Part shown: positions 39,225 to 49,353 of the stretch, piece after piece
How positions within the stretch are numbered: the first letter of the stretch is position 1
How the letters are laid out: every line of letters starts with the position of its first letter
Assembly (NCBI RefSeq): GCF_003182595.1
Contig: NZ_PDNZ01000003.1
Span: 124,001 to 188,000 of the forward strand
DNA: 64,000 nucleotides
Origin: Prosthecochloris marina
GTDB lineage: Bacteria > Bacteroidota > Chlorobiia > Chlorobiales > Chlorobiaceae
Direction of reading: 5' to 3'
Notes under the pieces: model-generated
The model's input: only the letters and a program-made list of their open reading frames with translations
Told to the model about the DNA's origin: nothing
Databases searched by the model: none
Position numbers and translations under genes: made by a program

Positions 39225-39956
39225 CTACTCTTTCTCAACCAGATATTTCCAGTACTTCATCGGCATGAACGAACGCTGCAGTTGAGGGTTTTTTCTTTCG
39301 GGAATGGCAATATGGGTAAAGAAGGTTTTCCAAAGCCGCTGCACCTGGAGCTCTTCCTCTGCAAGCTCAGGGGAACGGAACGATTCAAGAGTACCGAAAT
39401 CAATCTTCCTGCCATCCCAGTGTGACACAAGCGAACGTTTGACATCGTAGATAAACCATTCCTGGGTTCGAAGTCTTCGGGTAAAGAACGTTGACAACGG
39501 CTGAATGATATTGAAATCCGGCTCCATTCTGGCAAAGTAACAGCCATCTTCAAGCATCGCAAAACGAAGAAGGCCTTTGAGACGATGCACCTCGCGTCCA
39601 ACTTTGCGGGCCAAAAAGTGCACGGCATGCACCGCCGGATGAGTGAGGTGTGCATCTATTCGGCTTCCATGGAGAGAGACCACATGCATGTATTGCAGAA
39701 TAGACGTTTCCATCTCTTCCTTTTCCGAAAGTATAACGTATATCACCTGCCGCGCATTCTCAGGATATGCAGCTGAAAACCTTCGGATGAGGATATCCGC
39801 CCTTTCCGGATTTGCAGCGATATATATTCCTTCATCGAAAAGGTTCTGCTGCTGAGGCTTCAGCTCGACTTTTTGCGGATCGGTTTCACACCGGAGAACA
39901 TGATCTATCGCGGTTAACAGTCCCTCGGTTGTTCCGTCGTAGCGGTAGCGGTTCAT
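39225..39956 (-). CDS. Putative DNA metabolism/repair protein of the TIGR03915 family (DUF4130)
   Basis: 243 residues from ATG 39956 (MNRYRYDGTTEGLLTAIDHV). YDGTxEGLLTAI, HPAVHAVHFLARKVGREVHR, GLLRFAMLEDGCYFARMEPD and THWDGRK-like SHWDGRKIDFGTLES follow the conserved blocks of this family. It is known to pair with a radical SAM protein (TIGR03916), and that partner lies at 40418-41671 on the same strand. The two are expected to act together in an undefined DNA repair or modification step. Here they are separated by a four-helix-bundle gene. Confidence 0.85.
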   Translation of the reverse strand: MNRYRYDGTTEGLLTAIDHVLRCETDPQKVELKPQQQNLFDEGIYIAANPERADILIRRFSAAYPENARQVIYVILSEKEEMETSILQYMHVVSLHGSRIDAHLTHPAVHAVHFLARKVGREVHRLKGLLRFAMLEDGCYFARMEPDFNIIQPLSTFFTRRLRTQEWFIYDVKRSLVSHWDGRKIDFGTLESFRSPELAEEELQVQRLWKTFFTHIAIPERKNPQLQRSFMPMKYWKYLVEKE

Positions 39957-40008
39957 TTGTCGATAGTGACAAGTAACGAGTAACAAGTCTAAAGATGTGT
40001 TAGGAGAT

Positions 40009-40371
40009 TCAGTCTTTATTAGAAATCAGGTGACCTATCAGCCCTTGTATCATTCGTCTTATTTCGGTGATGTTTTGTAGTTGAGTTTCAACTGTTGAAT
40101 AGGTGACATAATTAAGACGACGGGCAAGCTCCAACTGTGTTTCAGCTTCAGCAATTGATCCCAATCCGATATAAAGAAAATGTTCGAATTCTTTCTTGCT
40201 ATTCCGTGCCGCTCCTTCTGAAATATTGGACGGTATTGAAACTGATGCTCTTCTCAACTGTGCTGTAAGTCCATACTTTTCTTCTTCAGGAAATTTTTTC
40301 GTAAGACCGTAAATGTCTTCAACAAAGGACATGGCTTTCTGCCATACAATCAGGTCTTTATGAGAGTTCAC
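40009..40371 (-). CDS. Four-helix bundle protein (23S rRNA intervening-sequence protein family)
   Basis: 120 residues. LIVWQKAMSFVEDIYGLTKK, then FPEEEKYGLTAQLRRASVSI, PSNISEGAARNSKKEFEHFL and IGLGSIAEAETQLELARRL match the S23/bAvd-like four-helix bundle family closely. Members are found inside 23S rRNA intervening sequences, beside diversity-generating retroelements, and as isolated genes. Neither rRNA nor reverse transcriptase is near, so this is the isolated form. It has been placed between the two partner genes of a DNA repair pair, with gaps of 52 and 46 bases. Confidence 0.88.
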   Translation of the reverse strand: MNSHKDLIVWQKAMSFVEDIYGLTKKFPEEEKYGLTAQLRRASVSIPSNISEGAARNSKKEFEHFLYIGLGSIAEAETQLELARRLNYVTYSTVETQLQNITEIRRMIQGLIGHLISNKD

Positions 40372-40417
40372 AGCAAACCGGTTTTATTTTTTCCAGAGAC
40401 ATATCTCCTGTCACTTG

Positions 40418-41671
40418 TCACTGAAACAAACTTATCTGACGCTGTTTCAATGGCGGCTGAGATGTGTCGGTTTCAGCAGCGAGGAGTTTCCTGCGGATCA
40501 GCGCCGGACGGTCGAACAACCGTTCGACCGGTTTTCCGGAACAGGTAATGAAGTATCTGGCCCGTTTCATAACCACTCCAATCTTCTTCAACCCATCAGG
40601 AGTGAAAACCGCGTAACGCCGTGCCGCTACGATTCGCTTTGCCGATGTCACCCCGATTCCCGGCACCCTCAACAGCGCCGCGTAATCGGCCCTGTTGATA
40701 TCAACCGGAAAAAACTCCGGGTGACGAAGTGCCCATGCAGCTTTTGGATCGAGATGCTCATCGAGGAACGGATGCTCTCGTGAAAGGATTTCATCCGCAC
40801 TGAACCCGTAATTGCGTAGAAGCCAGTCCGCCTGGTAAAGGCGGTGCTCTCTTTTTAGCGGAGGTTTCGCAAGTACGGGCAGGCGATTATCATGGTTAAC
40901 CGGAACGTAAGCAGAGTAATAAACCCTTTTCAGGTTCACTTTTTTATACAGCCCCTGTGAAAGCAGAAGAATCCTGTGATCCGACTCAGGGCTTGCCCCG
41001 ATAATCATCTGCGTACTCTGCCCCGCTGGAGAAAAGCGCGGAACGCTGCGGCTTTTCTTTCTCTCAAGCCGGTTGGCGCTGATCGTTTCACCGAGAAGAG
41101 CCATAGGCTTGAGAATCGACTCTTTGCGTTTCTGTGGAGCAAGCCGACTCAACGAGTCACCGGAGGGAAGCTCGATATTGACGCTGAGCCGATCGGCATA
41201 GAGACCCGCTTCTTTGACCAGTTCCCGGCTGCATCCCGGAATAATCTTCATATGAATGTAGCCGAAAAATTTTTCTTCCTGACGAAGCCGCCTCACTACC
41301 GCAACCATTTTCTCCATCGTGTAATCAGGACTTTTTTCAACCGCTGAACTGAGAAAAAGTCCCTCGATGTAGTTTCGGCGATAAAACCTGATGGTTAATC
41401 CAACAAGTTCCTCGACGGTGAAGGATGTACGCTCGACAGGATTCGAAGACCGGTTGACACAATAGGCACAATCGTATCGACAGTCGTTGGACAACAATAC
41501 TTTCAGAAGCGAAATACAACGACCGTCATCCGACCATGAATGGCAAATGCCCCCGCTCGAAGCGTTTCCGAGAGAACCTTCCCCACCGCTTCTGCTGCTG
41601 CCACTCGACGCACACGAAGCATCGTAACGAGCCGAGCCGGTAAGTATCTTCAGCTTGTCCAAAGTATCCAT
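40418..41671 (-). CDS. Putative DNA modification/repair radical SAM protein (TIGR03916 family)
   Basis: 417 residues. SNDCRYDCAYC contains the CX3CX2C cluster motif of radical SAM enzymes, preceded by an unusual Ser/Gly-rich stretch with CASSGSSRSGG. The C-terminal part has LLRVPGIGVTSAKRIVAAR, a helix-hairpin-helix DNA-binding motif. Together with the TIGR03915 partner at 39225-39956 this forms a known two-gene module presumed to repair or modify DNA. Substrate lesion unknown. Confidence 0.87.
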   Translation of the reverse strand: MDTLDKLKILTGSARYDASCASSGSSRSGGEGSLGNASSGGICHSWSDDGRCISLLKVLLSNDCRYDCAYCVNRSSNPVERTSFTVEELVGLTIRFYRRNYIEGLFLSSAVEKSPDYTMEKMVAVVRRLRQEEKFFGYIHMKIIPGCSRELVKEAGLYADRLSVNIELPSGDSLSRLAPQKRKESILKPMALLGETISANRLERKKSRSVPRFSPAGQSTQMIIGASPESDHRILLLSQGLYKKVNLKRVYYSAYVPVNHDNRLPVLAKPPLKREHRLYQADWLLRNYGFSADEILSREHPFLDEHLDPKAAWALRHPEFFPVDINRADYAALLRVPGIGVTSAKRIVAARRYAVFTPDGLKKIGVVMKRARYFITCSGKPVERLFDRPALIRRKLLAAETDTSQPPLKQRQISLFQ

Positions 41672-41764
41672 AGTTTCAATATATGACTGGGAGATGAATT
41701 GTCGATGTGTTGTTTTGGTCCACGAATCGACACGAATTTTCTCGAATTATGAAGAAAAAGAAAT

Positions 41765-41807
41765 AAGGGCGTTGGTGCCCGGATTACTCCGGGTCACCAA
41801 CGCCCTT
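41765..41807 (-). terminator. Rho-independent terminator of the carotenoid-type oxidoreductase gene
   Basis: A near-perfect inverted repeat, AAGGGCGTTGGTG at 41765 pairing with CACCAACGCCCTT ending 41807, with CCGG extensions toward the loop and one bulged base. On the minus strand it is followed by TTATTTCTTTTTC, a T-rich tail. It lies 126 bases past the stop at 41934. The stretch between stop and hairpin (41808-41933) has no ORF and would be a fairly long 3' untranslated region. Confidence 0.75.
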
Positions 41808-41933
41808 GACCTTCAGTTGTAGTAGTTTCCTAGCCGAGTCACCCTCTGGATTGCCCCTGGGGTCTATCTAACGCACCATCACCTATTCAGCTGCATTTCT
41901 CTTCTTACTACTAACTCCTGCGAACGAAGTGAA

Positions 41934-43415
41934 CTACTTCTTATTCCGAGTTCCAAACTTTCTCTCCACAAGCTCCACCACCCTGCGGGCCCCGGTGACA
42001 ACCCCTGGAAGCGACTGTCCAGGAAAAACCGAATCGCCTGTTAGAAAAAGGTTCTTGAATGACGTACCCGGCCCCCTGACGTTGAAAAGAGAAGTCTGGG
42101 GGTAACCACCGACATAGCCATGTTTACGCCCGGTATAGCGTTCCCAGGTAAGAGGTGTTGCCGCGAAAATCGTATGAATTTTCTGCTCTATACAGGCAAA
42201 ATGTTCTGAAAGCAATGAGATGATGTTTTTCGTGTAGGCTTCTTTCAACTCCTCGTATACCTCTTTTCCAGCCGCTTTAGCCTCTATCCACGGTTCAGGG
42301 CGGCTATGGGTTGAAACGGTAACAGCCCTGTACCCTTCTGGAGCCCTGAGGCTATCGTCAGATGGTGAAACGGAAACAAAAATGCTGTTTCCTTCGCCCA
42401 GCTCGCAGTCTTTCCGAATAACCTGCACATGGCTGGCCTGCCGCCCGTCGAATGCTGACTCCTCGACACCGAGGTAAAGAACAAAAGCACTCCATTTGGG
42501 AGTTCCTCCCTTTTGTTTCATCGAAAAAGAACTTCCTCCAAGCAAATCAGCGAGTGATTCGGGAGTGAGATTAGCAACGATAACATCTGCAGGATAACCG
42601 GTACCATTCGAAGTGTTCACTGCAACAACATGCCGCCGTTTCCTCTCTATACTTTCCACAGTCATACCATAACGTATGCTGCCGCCGTTATTCTCCAGTG
42701 ATGCAACAAGCTTTTCTGCCACACTTCCGATTCCTCCGGTCAAACGGTGCGTCCCTTTTGCAGGAAGGTCGAGTGCAATGGCGGCATTGACCGCATTTGC
42801 ATACGCCGCGGTAGTCTGAACAGAGATAAGCAGCTGCGCATCGATAAAACGTACAAAATCAACGTCGGTATCAAGCCCATATGATGCAAGCCACTGCAAA
42901 GCGGTTTTATTCACCAGGGGAAGCATAGGCGAAAGAACTGGCGCTTTGCGAAGCAGTTTCCTGAACAGGACGGTTGCATCCCCAAAACCACTGGGCGGCC
43001 ATATGAGAATCTCGCTGGAAAGCGACCAGAGAAGTGAAGCAAGGCGTTCCTGAGCCTCCCAGAAGGGCAACGAATCAGGAAAAACCCTGACAATCTCCTG
43101 TTTCGACTGTGAGAGGTGAATCTGCCTGTCACCATGTATAAAGTCCCATGCTGCCGCACAAGACATTATTGGCCATGTAATACCAAGCTCTTCCCCAAGC
43201 AAATCAAGCGGTCCTTTTTTGTGAAAACCGCACCCTACCGTAGCGCCTGCATCAAAGCGGTAACTGTCATAACCGAACGTTGCGGCACACCCACCGGGAT
43301 ACGCCTGCGACTCAAAGACACAAACGTCAAATCCTTTTTGGGCAAGCAGAGCTCCGACAGTCAACCCGCCAACACCGGCACCGATAACGACAACCTTTAT
43401 TCCTTTCCTCTTCAA
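41934..43415 (-). CDS. CrtI/CrtISO-family FAD-dependent oxidoreductase (carotenoid desaturase/isomerase-like)
   Basis: 493 residues. The N terminus VVVIGAGVGGLTVGALLAQK is the dinucleotide-binding GxGxxG fold. ESQAYPGGCAATF and YRFDAGATVGCGF follow as in CrtI-type enzymes. The C terminus NLFLTGDSVFPGQSLPGVVT is the flavin-binding signature shared by phytoene desaturases and carotene isomerases. In green sulfur bacteria such paralogues act on carotenoids bound for chlorosomes. Which step this one takes (isomerase, 3,4-desaturase or other) cannot be told from the sequence. It stands alone with its own terminator. Confidence 0.8.
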   Translation of the reverse strand: MKRKGIKVVVIGAGVGGLTVGALLAQKGFDVCVFESQAYPGGCAATFGYDSYRFDAGATVGCGFHKKGPLDLLGEELGITWPIMSCAAAWDFIHGDRQIHLSQSKQEIVRVFPDSLPFWEAQERLASLLWSLSSEILIWPPSGFGDATVLFRKLLRKAPVLSPMLPLVNKTALQWLASYGLDTDVDFVRFIDAQLLISVQTTAAYANAVNAAIALDLPAKGTHRLTGGIGSVAEKLVASLENNGGSIRYGMTVESIERKRRHVVAVNTSNGTGYPADVIVANLTPESLADLLGGSSFSMKQKGGTPKWSAFVLYLGVEESAFDGRQASHVQVIRKDCELGEGNSIFVSVSPSDDSLRAPEGYRAVTVSTHSRPEPWIEAKAAGKEVYEELKEAYTKNIISLLSEHFACIEQKIHTIFAATPLTWERYTGRKHGYVGGYPQTSLFNVRGPGTSFKNLFLTGDSVFPGQSLPGVVTGARRVVELVERKFGTRNKK

Positions 43416-43585
43416 TTATTGTAACGATACATGCTCAGCAAAACAGCCATTCTTGTAATCTTTTCACTAACACACAACTCCTCTCGAAAAATCCCCCGTC
43501 TTTCACCTTTTACAAACAAGGAGCGACAGGGATTGACCAAAAAATCATCGCCGCAGTATCGGGAAAAAACTGAACTAAAAAAACA

Positions 43586-44059
43586 TTAACGAACAAGCAA
43601 CAGATATACCTGTGTCTTGAGTTGTTCAGGCGGGGTCAGAGCAGGGTCGTTCATGTAGATTTCATAGGCTACACCGGTTGCTTCCAACTCATTGTCGCTG
43701 ATCCATTTCATAAGCGCATCATAGACCGGTTCAGCCTCTTCGTATGGGCCGATATACAGGCTGGTCACAGCTTTGCCTGAAGGGGTCATCGAGGCCTGTA
43801 TGGAAGCATTCCCGTCAATCCCTTCTTCAACAGGAAACCCGAACTCCACTTCGAGGTGATCCATATCCATGTTGTAATAGATCGCAAAAGGAGGCCCCTG
43901 TGGTTTTTTGCCTTTTTCCTCGAGATAACTCGCAATCGCGCTGAACCCCTGGTCGAACATCTCAGCAATATCACCGGCTTTTGTTTTCAACCTGATAGTA
44001 AGCGCGGGGCGCGGTTCGAGGTCTTCCAACTCGCATTGAAAAGCACATTCAAAGTTCAT
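43586..44059 (-). CDS. GyrI-like small-molecule-binding domain protein
   Basis: 157 residues from ATG 44059 (MNFECAFQCELEDLEPRPAL), preceded by GGAG nine bases upstream; a longer frame lacks such a site. ALTIRLKTKAGDIAEMFDQG, PPFAIYYNMDMDHLEVEFGF and VTSLYIGPYEEAEPVYDALM, ending EIYMNDPALTPPEQLKTQVY, match GyrI-like/AraC effector-binding domain proteins. These bind small molecules, with some acting in transport or regulation. No DNA-binding domain is attached. The gap 43416-43585 holds nothing notable. Confidence 0.8.
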   Translation of the reverse strand: MNFECAFQCELEDLEPRPALTIRLKTKAGDIAEMFDQGFSAIASYLEEKGKKPQGPPFAIYYNMDMDHLEVEFGFPVEEGIDGNASIQASMTPSGKAVTSLYIGPYEEAEPVYDALMKWISDNELEATGVAYEIYMNDPALTPPEQLKTQVYLLLVR

Positions 44060-44185
44060 CACGCAATCTCCGTTGAAATGTTGATGAGAGTATGAGTACA
44101 GACTGAACTCATACTTCACTCAATGATGCAGAAAAGAATATTCTGCAATGTTCACATCAGGCCGGTATTGGGAAGTAACACGGAG

Positions 44186-44259
44186 TCGGCGTAGCGGGAT
44201 TTGAACCCACGACCCCTTCCACCCCAAGGAAGTGCGCTACCAGGCTGCGCCATACGCCG
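44186..44259 (-). tRNA. tRNA-Pro (anticodon GGG)
   Basis: Read on the minus strand, CGGCGTA pairs with TACGCCG as acceptor stem. The D arm is GCGCAGCCTGGTAGCGC, the anticodon arm CTTCCTTGGGGTGGAAG (anticodon GGG) and the T arm GTGGGTTCAAATCCCGC. The discriminator base is A and CCA is not encoded (ACT follows). It lies in a 380-base gap between the GyrI-like gene and the hydrolase; the rest of that gap (44260-44439) is A+T-rich without a gene. Confidence 0.94.
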
Positions 44260-44439
44260 ATTAATAATTGATCCAGACGGGATGTAATGATAAAAAAATC
44301 TTCACTAAATATAAATTATTTTAGCTTTTTCTTTCCCCTTCTTCGTCCCAAACCAAGGGACTGTTTTAACAATACCTTGCATTCCTGAAGAATCAAAAGT
44401 TGTTATATTATTGCTTTGTCATTCCAATCCCGGAGATCG

Positions 44440-45366
44440 ATGAGCTACTTTTCCAGCGAACGCTGCACGATTTTTTATAACGATGCGGCAGCAAGCAACG
44501 CAGATTTGAAAAACAAGCCCGCAGTGCTTTTTGTCAACGGATGGGCCATTTCGTCGCGGTACTGGAAACCTCTCATTGAAAAGCTTACTCCCGATTACCG
44601 GTGTATCACCTACGACCAGAGTGGAACCGGAAAAACGGTTATCGAAAACGACCATAAACCATCGTTTACCATTGAAGGGTTTGCTGATGAAGCTGCTGCA
44701 CTGATTGAACATCTGGGGTTGAACAAGGAAAGGAACCTTCACATTATCGGGCACTCGATGGGAGGAATGGTCGCCACCGAACTTTCTCTCAGGTATCAGG
44801 ACATCGTCACTTCCACAACCATTCTTGCCTGCGGGATATTCGAGGAAAATGCATTGACCTCGTTTGGCCTGATGTTTCTCGGTGGATTGATCGATTTTTC
44901 AATGGGTTTCCGAAATGCCTTCCGGGTAGAACCTCTGAGAACAATGTTCATCAAACGGGCCGCAACCGCCGATATAGGGCAGGAATACGGCGACATTATT
45001 GTCGAGGATTTCACCACATCCGATAAAGATGCAACGAATGCCGTGGGTCATTTTTCCATTGACCGTGAAGTTCTCAGAGCCTACACAGAGCATGTCATAG
45101 AGATTCCCTCGCCAGTGCTCTGCTGCGTCGGTATGAAGGATCATACCATTCCACCTGATGGCACGGTTACCCTCTTCCATACCCGCAAACAGAAATCCAC
45201 ATCACCTACAAGGCTCGTACAGTTCATGAATCTGGGCCACCTGCCGATGCTCGAGGACCCGGAACGGTTTGCCGAACAGCTGAAAAAACATTTTGAATTT
45301 GCAGATGATTTTTATAAAAACAATTCGTGCCCGGACAATAACGATGATACTCTTCAGATAGTGTAG
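44440..45366 (+). CDS. Alpha/beta hydrolase
   Basis: 308 residues from ATG 44440 (MSYFSSERCTIFYND). VLFVNGWAISSRYWKPLIEK is the oxyanion-hole strand, CITYDQSGTGKT the next, and NLHIIGHSMGGMVATELSLR carries the nucleophile elbow GHSMGG. The acid is probably the Asp of VGMKDHTIPPDG, and the catalytic His lies in FMNLGHLPMLEDPERF. A complete triad, so an esterase, lipase or C-C hydrolase; substrate unknown. It stands 98 bases before the penicillin-binding protein gene on the same strand. Confidence 0.88.
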   Translation: MSYFSSERCTIFYNDAAASNADLKNKPAVLFVNGWAISSRYWKPLIEKLTPDYRCITYDQSGTGKTVIENDHKPSFTIEGFADEAAALIEHLGLNKERNLHIIGHSMGGMVATELSLRYQDIVTSTTILACGIFEENALTSFGLMFLGGLIDFSMGFRNAFRVEPLRTMFIKRAATADIGQEYGDIIVEDFTTSDKDATNAVGHFSIDREVLRAYTEHVIEIPSPVLCCVGMKDHTIPPDGTVTLFHTRKQKSTSPTRLVQFMNLGHLPMLEDPERFAEQLKKHFEFADDFYKNNSCPDNNDDTLQIV

Positions 45367-45464
45367 GCTGCAAAATGGGATCCGTTGACAGGAACAGCAT
45401 GTAACAGGCCCGTCAGATCTGCCGAATCGAGGGACGAAAGTAATGGTATGAGAAATTGAATTTT

Positions 45465-47780
45465 ATGGCGAATAGGAAGAGCATGAAAAAAAATAAGGTC
45501 AACAATAAAAAAAACAAAAAGGCACAAACAACAACGATCATATTCAGAGTTGTTGTCGCGGCAGTTGTAATCGCGTTTGTTGCGATGTTCTTTTACGTAT
45601 TCAGCCTCTTCAGAACACTTCCAAGTCTTGAAGAGCTCGAAAACCCCAATCCTGAACTGGCTTCGCTGGTATATTCGTCCGACGGAAAACTGCTGCACAA
45701 GTATTTTCTGAAAAACCGTACCTACGTTCCACTTTCTTCTATTTCGGCCTATGTCCCCCAAGCCCTGATCGCAACCGAAGACCTTGCTTTTTACGATCAC
45801 TGGGGCTTTGATGTCCGCAGGTTCGTGCTTGTCATCGGGGAAAACCTTCTCAAGGGAAGAGAACGGTGGCATGGCGCAAGTACAATCACGCAACAGCTTG
45901 CGAAAAACCTCTACCTTACCCAGGAAAGAACCATAACCCGTAAGATCAAGGAATTCTTCACCTCCGTTGAACTCGAGCGAACCTACACCAAAGATGAAAT
46001 TCTCGCTCTTTATCTCAACACAGTGTATTTCGGTTCCGGGGCTTATGGAGTCGAGGCTGCCGCATGGACATATTTCAATAAACCTGCCAGCTCATTGACG
46101 CTTCCAGAAAGTGCTATGCTTGTGGGAATCCTGAAAAGCCCGAGGGCATATGATCCCTCGAGAAACCCGGAAAATTCGGTTAACCGGCGCAATCTCATTC
46201 TTGCACTGATGACAAAAGCCGGCTTTATTTCCGAAAACGAGCTGAACAGCGCGCGCAAGAGCAAGCTTGTGCTCGATTATACTCCGGTGACAAATCACGG
46301 CAAGGCCCCTTACTTCACCGAGTATATCCGTCAGACCCTGAAGCCCATATCACGCCAGCACGATATCAACGTATACAGCGACGGCCTGAACATCTACACA
46401 ACTCTCGACAGCAGAATGCAGCGTTACGCGCAGGAAGCCGTGAAGGATCATGTAGCATGGATACAGAAACGTTTCGACAAATCGTGGAAATGGCCAGAGA
46501 AACTCAAAGACCAGATAATCAGGGAAACGCCGCGTTACCGTGAACTGCTTAAAAACGGCAGTTCTGCCGAACAAGCGCTCAGTGAACTGCAAAATGACAC
46601 GAAATGGCTGGAAAAACTATTGCACGATAAAACCCGTGTGCAGATTGCCTTTGTTGCACTCGACCCATCGAATGGAAATATCAAGGCGTGGGTCGGCGGA
46701 AGTGAGTTCAGCCCCGATAAATATGAGTACCAGTTCGATCATGTATGGCAAGCGAAACGACAGCCAGGCTCGACCTTCAAACCGTTCCTGTATACGGCAG
46801 CGATTGACAAAGGCATTCCAGCCAATCACAGAATTCTGAACCAGCCGTTAGCCATCAAAACCGGCAACGAGGTCTGGATCGCAAAAAATTCGGATCATTC
46901 TTCGGGCGGGCTCACAACCCTTCGCCATGCTCTCAGCAAATCCCTCAACCAGGTTACCGTCCGCTTGATGCATGAGTTTCTGAGCCCTTCGGAGGTCATC
47001 GGCTATGCAAAAAAAATGGGCATCCGTTCAAAGCTCGATCCCAACATGTCCATTTCACTCGGCACATCTGAAATAACACCCCTCGAACTTGCATCTGCTT
47101 TCGGTACTTTTGCGAACAACGGAGTATGGGTCGAGCCAACCAGCATCGCCCGGATAGAAGATAAATTCAACCATACCGTAACCGAATACAAGCCGATTAC
47201 AAGAACCGCCATTGACTCCACGACCAACTATGTCATGGTTTCCATGCTTCAGGATGTGGTAAAGCGGGGAACCGGTGTCGCCATACCCTATCGATACGGT
47301 TTGAACATCGAAGCAGCGGGAAAAACCGGAACGGGCCAAAACCTCAAGGACGCCTGGTACGTTGGTTTTACCCCTCAAATCACTGCAGCCGTATGGGCGG
47401 GTTTCGATGACGAAAGAATCAATTTCACCTCGATGAGTTACGGTCAGGGAGCAAGGGCAGCACTGCCGATATGGGCGAATTTCATGAAAAAGTGCCTGGC
47501 AGACAGCTCGCTCGGCATGGAAAACAGGTACTTCCACATGCCGGAAACCGTTATCGCCGTTCCGGTTTCCCGTAGCAGCAATCGACCTGCTGAACTCTTT
47601 ACCGACGATGTTTATGTAGAGTACTTTACTCCCCGGGGGTTTAAAAAATACCAGTCGGGCTTGCTGAAGTCGGCTGAGGAAGAGGCAGCAGCACAAATAG
47701 ACAGCGGTGTTGCAACCCCCTCACAACCACTACCTGTTAGGGAACCATCCGAGTTTTCATCTTTTGAAGACGACGATTAA
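45465..47780 (+). CDS. Penicillin-binding protein 1A (class A, transglycosylase/transpeptidase)
   Basis: 771 residues from ATG 45465. A very basic cytoplasmic N terminus and one membrane helix (about residues 25-48) precede the GT51 domain, with catalytic Glu in [14 protein letters not shown] near residue 105 and [14 protein letters not shown]. The transpeptidase domain has the nucleophile in GSTFKPF near residue 436, SKSLN as SxN, and KTGTGQ near residue 620. It polymerises and cross-links peptidoglycan in the periplasm. All catalytic motifs are intact. The C terminus ends in an acidic SSFEDDD tail. Confidence 0.94.
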   Translation: MANRKSMKKNKVNNKKNKKAQTTTIIFRVVVAAVVIAFVAMFFYVFSLFRTLPSLEELENPNPELASLVYSSDGKLLHKYFLKNRTYVPLSSISAYVPQALIATEDLAFYDHWGFDVRRFVLVIGENLLKGRERWHGASTITQQLAKNLYLTQERTITRKIKEFFTSVELERTYTKDEILALYLNTVYFGSGAYGVEAAAWTYFNKPASSLTLPESAMLVGILKSPRAYDPSRNPENSVNRRNLILALMTKAGFISENELNSARKSKLVLDYTPVTNHGKAPYFTEYIRQTLKPISRQHDINVYSDGLNIYTTLDSRMQRYAQEAVKDHVAWIQKRFDKSWKWPEKLKDQIIRETPRYRELLKNGSSAEQALSELQNDTKWLEKLLHDKTRVQIAFVALDPSNGNIKAWVGGSEFSPDKYEYQFDHVWQAKRQPGSTFKPFLYTAAIDKGIPANHRILNQPLAIKTGNEVWIAKNSDHSSGGLTTLRHALSKSLNQVTVRLMHEFLSPSEVIGYAKKMGIRSKLDPNMSISLGTSEITPLELASAFGTFANNGVWVEPTSIARIEDKFNHTVTEYKPITRTAIDSTTNYVMVSMLQDVVKRGTGVAIPYRYGLNIEAAGKTGTGQNLKDAWYVGFTPQITAAVWAGFDDERINFTSMSYGQGARAALPIWANFMKKCLADSSLGMENRYFHMPETVIAVPVSRSSNRPAELFTDDVYVEYFTPRGFKKYQSGLLKSAEEEAAAQIDSGVATPSQPLPVREPSEFSSFEDDD

Positions 47781-47802
47781 ACCATCAAACATTCTTACTC
47801 TT

Positions 47803-49347
47803 ATGCATTCAGTTCTGGTTCTCGATTTTGGTTCACAATACACACAGCTTATCGCACGGCGTATACGTGAAATAGGGATTTATTCAGAAATTATACCCTA
47901 TAATACACCGCTCGAAAAAATCAGAGAACACAAACCCGGTGCCGTAATTCTGTCCGGGGGACCCAGCAGTGTTTACGGAGAATCGGCATTTCATCCTGAT
48001 GAGGGAATCTTTACGCTGGGGGTACCAATTCTGGGTATCTGTTACGGGCTCCAGGTCATAGCGACGCATTTCGGCGGGGCAGTCGATGCTTCGGCAAAAC
48101 AGGAGTTCGGCAGAGCGAAAATACAGGTTGAAGAGCAAAACGGCGCTGCCAAGAGCATGCTTTTCAAGGACATACCGAACTCTGACGTCTGGATGAGCCA
48201 TGGCGACAAAGTGGTGCGAATGCCCGAAGGCTTTTCGGTAACGGCAAGCAGCGGTAATTCGGAAATGTGCGCTATTGAAACGACCGGCAGCAAGGCGGCC
48301 CTCAAGGTTTACGGCCTGCAGTTTCATCCGGAAGTTCAACACACGCTCTATGGCAAGCAGTTACTGACTAATTTTCTGATAGATATTGCCGGTTTGAAAC
48401 CTGACTGGTCACCCAAAGGGTTTATCGAACACCAGATCGAGGAAATCCGGAAAACCGCCGGCAAAGAAACGGTAATATGCGGTATCAGTGGCGGAGTTGA
48501 CTCTACCGTTGCCGCCGTTCTGGTAAGCAAGGCCATCGGAAAACAACTTCACTGTGTCTTTGTCGATAACGGTCTTTTACGAAAAAACGAGGCAAAAAAA
48601 GTTATGCGGGTGCTCAAGCCGTTGGGATTGAGCGTCAATCTGGTCGATGCCGAAGACATCTTTCTCAAACGCCTGAAAAACGTTGCCTCGCCTGAAAAAA
48701 AACGAAAGATCATCGGCAGAACGTTCATTCATATTTTCGAAGAGCAGATTCATGAAGAGAAGTTCCTTGTTCAGGGAACCCTCTACCCCGATGTCATCGA
48801 AAGTGTCAGCGTCAAGGGGCCTTCGGAAACCATCAAGTCCCACCATAACGTCGGCGGTCTGCCGAAACGAATGAAACTCAAACTCATCGAGCCCCTGCGA
48901 GAACTTTTCAAGGATGAAGTTCGCGCCGTAGGCAGGGAGTTAGGAATTGCCGAAGATATCCTCATGCGTCACCCGTTCCCCGGACCCGGCCTGGCTGTCC
49001 GTGTTCTCGGCTCGGTCAACAAAAACCGTCTCGACATTTTAAGGGACGCCGATGAAATTTATCTGGAGGAACTCAAATCCAGCAACCTTTATCGCCATGT
49101 CTGGCAGGCATTTTCCGTCCTGCTGCCTGTTCAGTCAGTCGGTGTCATGGGAGACAAACGAACCTATGAAAATGTTCTTGCCCTTCGGGCTGTCGAATCT
49201 TCGGACGGCATGACCGCAGACTGGGCTCATCTTCCACACGATTTTCTATCCCGTGTCTCCAATCGTATTATCAATGAAGTAAGAGGTATCAATAGAGTGG
49301 CCTACGACATCTCATCCAAGCCACCAGCAACCATAGAATGGGAGTAA
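47803..49347 (+). CDS. guaA: GMP synthase (glutamine-hydrolysing)
   Basis: 514 residues from ATG 47803 ([20 protein letters not shown]); the frame extends upstream into the previous gene. The glutamine amidotransferase domain has [11 protein letters not shown] (Cys nucleophile) and [12 protein letters not shown] (His-x-Glu). The ATP pyrophosphatase domain has [16 protein letters not shown]. The C-terminal dimerisation part ends [16 protein letters not shown], the conserved GuaA end. It makes GMP from XMP. It lies 22 bases after the PBP1A gene and 6 before serB. Confidence 0.96.
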   Translation: MHSVLVLDFGSQYTQLIARRIREIGIYSEIIPYNTPLEKIREHKPGAVILSGGPSSVYGESAFHPDEGIFTLGVPILGICYGLQVIATHFGGAVDASAKQEFGRAKIQVEEQNGAAKSMLFKDIPNSDVWMSHGDKVVRMPEGFSVTASSGNSEMCAIETTGSKAALKVYGLQFHPEVQHTLYGKQLLTNFLIDIAGLKPDWSPKGFIEHQIEEIRKTAGKETVICGISGGVDSTVAAVLVSKAIGKQLHCVFVDNGLLRKNEAKKVMRVLKPLGLSVNLVDAEDIFLKRLKNVASPEKKRKIIGRTFIHIFEEQIHEEKFLVQGTLYPDVIESVSVKGPSETIKSHHNVGGLPKRMKLKLIEPLRELFKDEVRAVGRELGIAEDILMRHPFPGPGLAVRVLGSVNKNRLDILRDADEIYLEELKSSNLYRHVWQAFSVLLPVQSVGVMGDKRTYENVLALRAVESSDGMTADWAHLPHDFLSRVSNRIINEVRGINRVAYDISSKPPATIEWE

Positions 49348-49353
49348 AAACTC

